Origin: Planctomycetota bacterium
GTDB lineage: Bacteria; Planctomycetota; Phycisphaerae; Phycisphaerales; UBA1924
Direction of reading: 5' to 3'
Length of the DNA stretch: 7,275 nt
Assembly (NCBI GenBank): GCA_023429345.1
Contig: JAEYVB010000361.1
Span: 1-7,275, forward strand
Shown here: positions 6,584 through 7,275 of the stretch, piece by piece
Layout: each line of letters begins with the position of its first letter
How positions within the stretch are numbered: position 1 is the stretch's first letter
Made by a program: the position numbers and the translations under genes
The notes under the pieces: model-generated
What the model was told of the DNA's origin: nothing
What the model saw: only the letters and a program-made list of their open reading frames with translations
The model's database searches: none

Positions 6584-7275
6584 CTCGGTCCCCGCGCCCG
6601 GACCCCGGACCTCGCCCGGGCTTTCGTTGCGGGCCTCGCGACCGCTTTCTTACGGCCGCCGCCACGGGGTGCCGCTTTCTTCGCCGCCGAACGGACCCGG
6701 CCGCCCCTGAGCTCGATCGCGCCGCCACGCTGGATCACCGTCCCGCAGGTCTTGCACGTGCGCCGATCCTCCGGCCCCCCCCAGAAGTCCTCCATGATCA
6801 CCTTCAGGTCCTCATCGATCTTCTTCAGCACCCACTTCGCCTCGTACACTAGCGTGTCGCACTTGGGGCAGTACCACCGCAGGGCGTCCTTCTGCGGGTT
6901 CCCCTGGGCGTCGAACCCGCGGGGGAACTCCACGATCAGCCCCACCGTGTTCGCGGGCCGCTGCGGCCGGTGCGGGACCCAGCGCGGCAGGAGAAACAGG
7001 TCCCCCTCCTTGATCACCACGTCGTAGGGCTTGGAGCCGTCGAGCGGCCGCACCCTGAGGGCGATGTTCCCCTTGAGCTGGTAGAAGAGCTCCTCGGTCG
7101 GGTTCACGTGGAAGTCGTTCCGCGTGTTGGGTCCGCCCGAGACGAAAATCACGGCATCCTCGCTCCCCGTGCAGAGCTGCTTGTTGGAGACGGGCGGGCG
7201 AAGGTTCGCCTTGTTCTCGCGGATCCACTTCTGCAACTTCAGGGGCGATGGGATGCTGGTCATGGCGCCCATCAT
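6580..7275 (-). CDS. 3-hydroxyanthranilate 3,4-dioxygenase with basic C-terminal tail (5' end at window edge)
   Basis: This cupin dioxygenase inserts O2 into 3-hydroxyanthranilate to give ACMS, the substrate of the ACMSD gene downstream. Iron ligands H56, E62 (DFHVNPTEELFYQ) and H102 (VPHRPQRP) are present, with substrate-side R52, D54, R106 and E116. The bacterial second metal site is intact as CPKC (C136, C139) and CKTC (C174, C177). Bacterial members usually end soon after this site (about 174-190 residues). Here the protein runs to 231, and residues 193-231 contain 15 Lys/Arg and no acidic residue. The start is uncertain: ATG codons at 7275, 7272 and 7263 all lie in frame, and 7263 (MTSIPSP) best matches the family's usual N-terminus. 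The frame may continue beyond the window. Commonly named HAAO or nbaC. Confidence 0.94.
   Translation of the reverse strand: MMGAMTSIPSPLKLQKWIRENKANLRPPVSNKQLCTGSEDAVIFVSGGPNTRNDFHVNPTEELFYQLKGNIALRVRPLDGSKPYDVVIKEGDLFLLPRWVPHRPQRPANTVGLIVEFPRGFDAQGNPQKDALRWYCPKCDTLVYEAKWVLKKIDEDLKVIMEDFWGGPEDRRTCKTCGTVIQRGGAIELRGGRVRSAAKKAAPRGGGRKKAVARPATKARARSGVRARGPR

Overview
The window is high-GC bacterial DNA in which every supported gene lies on the minus strand, so transcription runs from the right end towards position 1. The left end is a 16S rRNA gene missing its 3' third. Several 16S signatures (the CTTAACGAG variant of the 1100 region, the CTCACACAAGCGG stretch, the GGCTGCAG block near E. coli 355) and a membrane protein ending in a CPRCGYD...CPECG ribbon point to Planctomycetota, probably a Phycisphaerae-like lineage. 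The phylum is well supported; the class is an inference.

Read in the direction of transcription, the layout is as follows. A 3-hydroxyanthranilate 3,4-dioxygenase at the right edge (6580-7275) overlaps by 4 bases a small membrane protein with a C-terminal zinc ribbon (6059-6583). An ACMSD-type amidohydrolase (4919-5974) and an exported DUF1579-like beta-barrel protein (4294-4878) follow. Next come mcsA (3646-4260) and mcsB (2553-3656), which overlap by 11 bases, and then comF (1604-2503). A G-quadruplex motif, a candidate rRNA promoter, a leader of about 425 bases with boxA and several hairpins, and the 16S gene complete the window.

Two functional modules can be read. The dioxygenase opens the ring of 3-hydroxyanthranilate to 2-amino-3-carboxymuconate semialdehyde (ACMS), and ACMSD decarboxylates that product. 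Together they form the catabolic branch of tryptophan/kynurenine breakdown, which competes with spontaneous conversion to quinolinate. McsA and McsB form the protein-arginine-kinase pair best known from Firmicutes stress control. Here they occur without a visible ctsR or clpC, next to a comF-type phosphoribosyltransferase-fold gene.

The points most worth a second look are non-coding. One is a perfect four-tract G-quadruplex with one-base loops, two bases after the comF stop and just upstream of the rRNA promoter. Another is a cluster of six GGGTCA/TGACCC hexamers in the rRNA promoter and leader, two of them forming an inverted repeat around the -10. A third is a compensated A506-U525 pair in the 530-loop pseudoknot of 16S rRNA. 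In the proteins, McsB has lost the Asp of its phosphoarginine-sensing RDxxRA motif, and the dioxygenase has a strongly basic C-terminal tail. I found no CRISPR array, insertion sequence, tRNA or phage gene, and nothing that amounts to a wholly new system.
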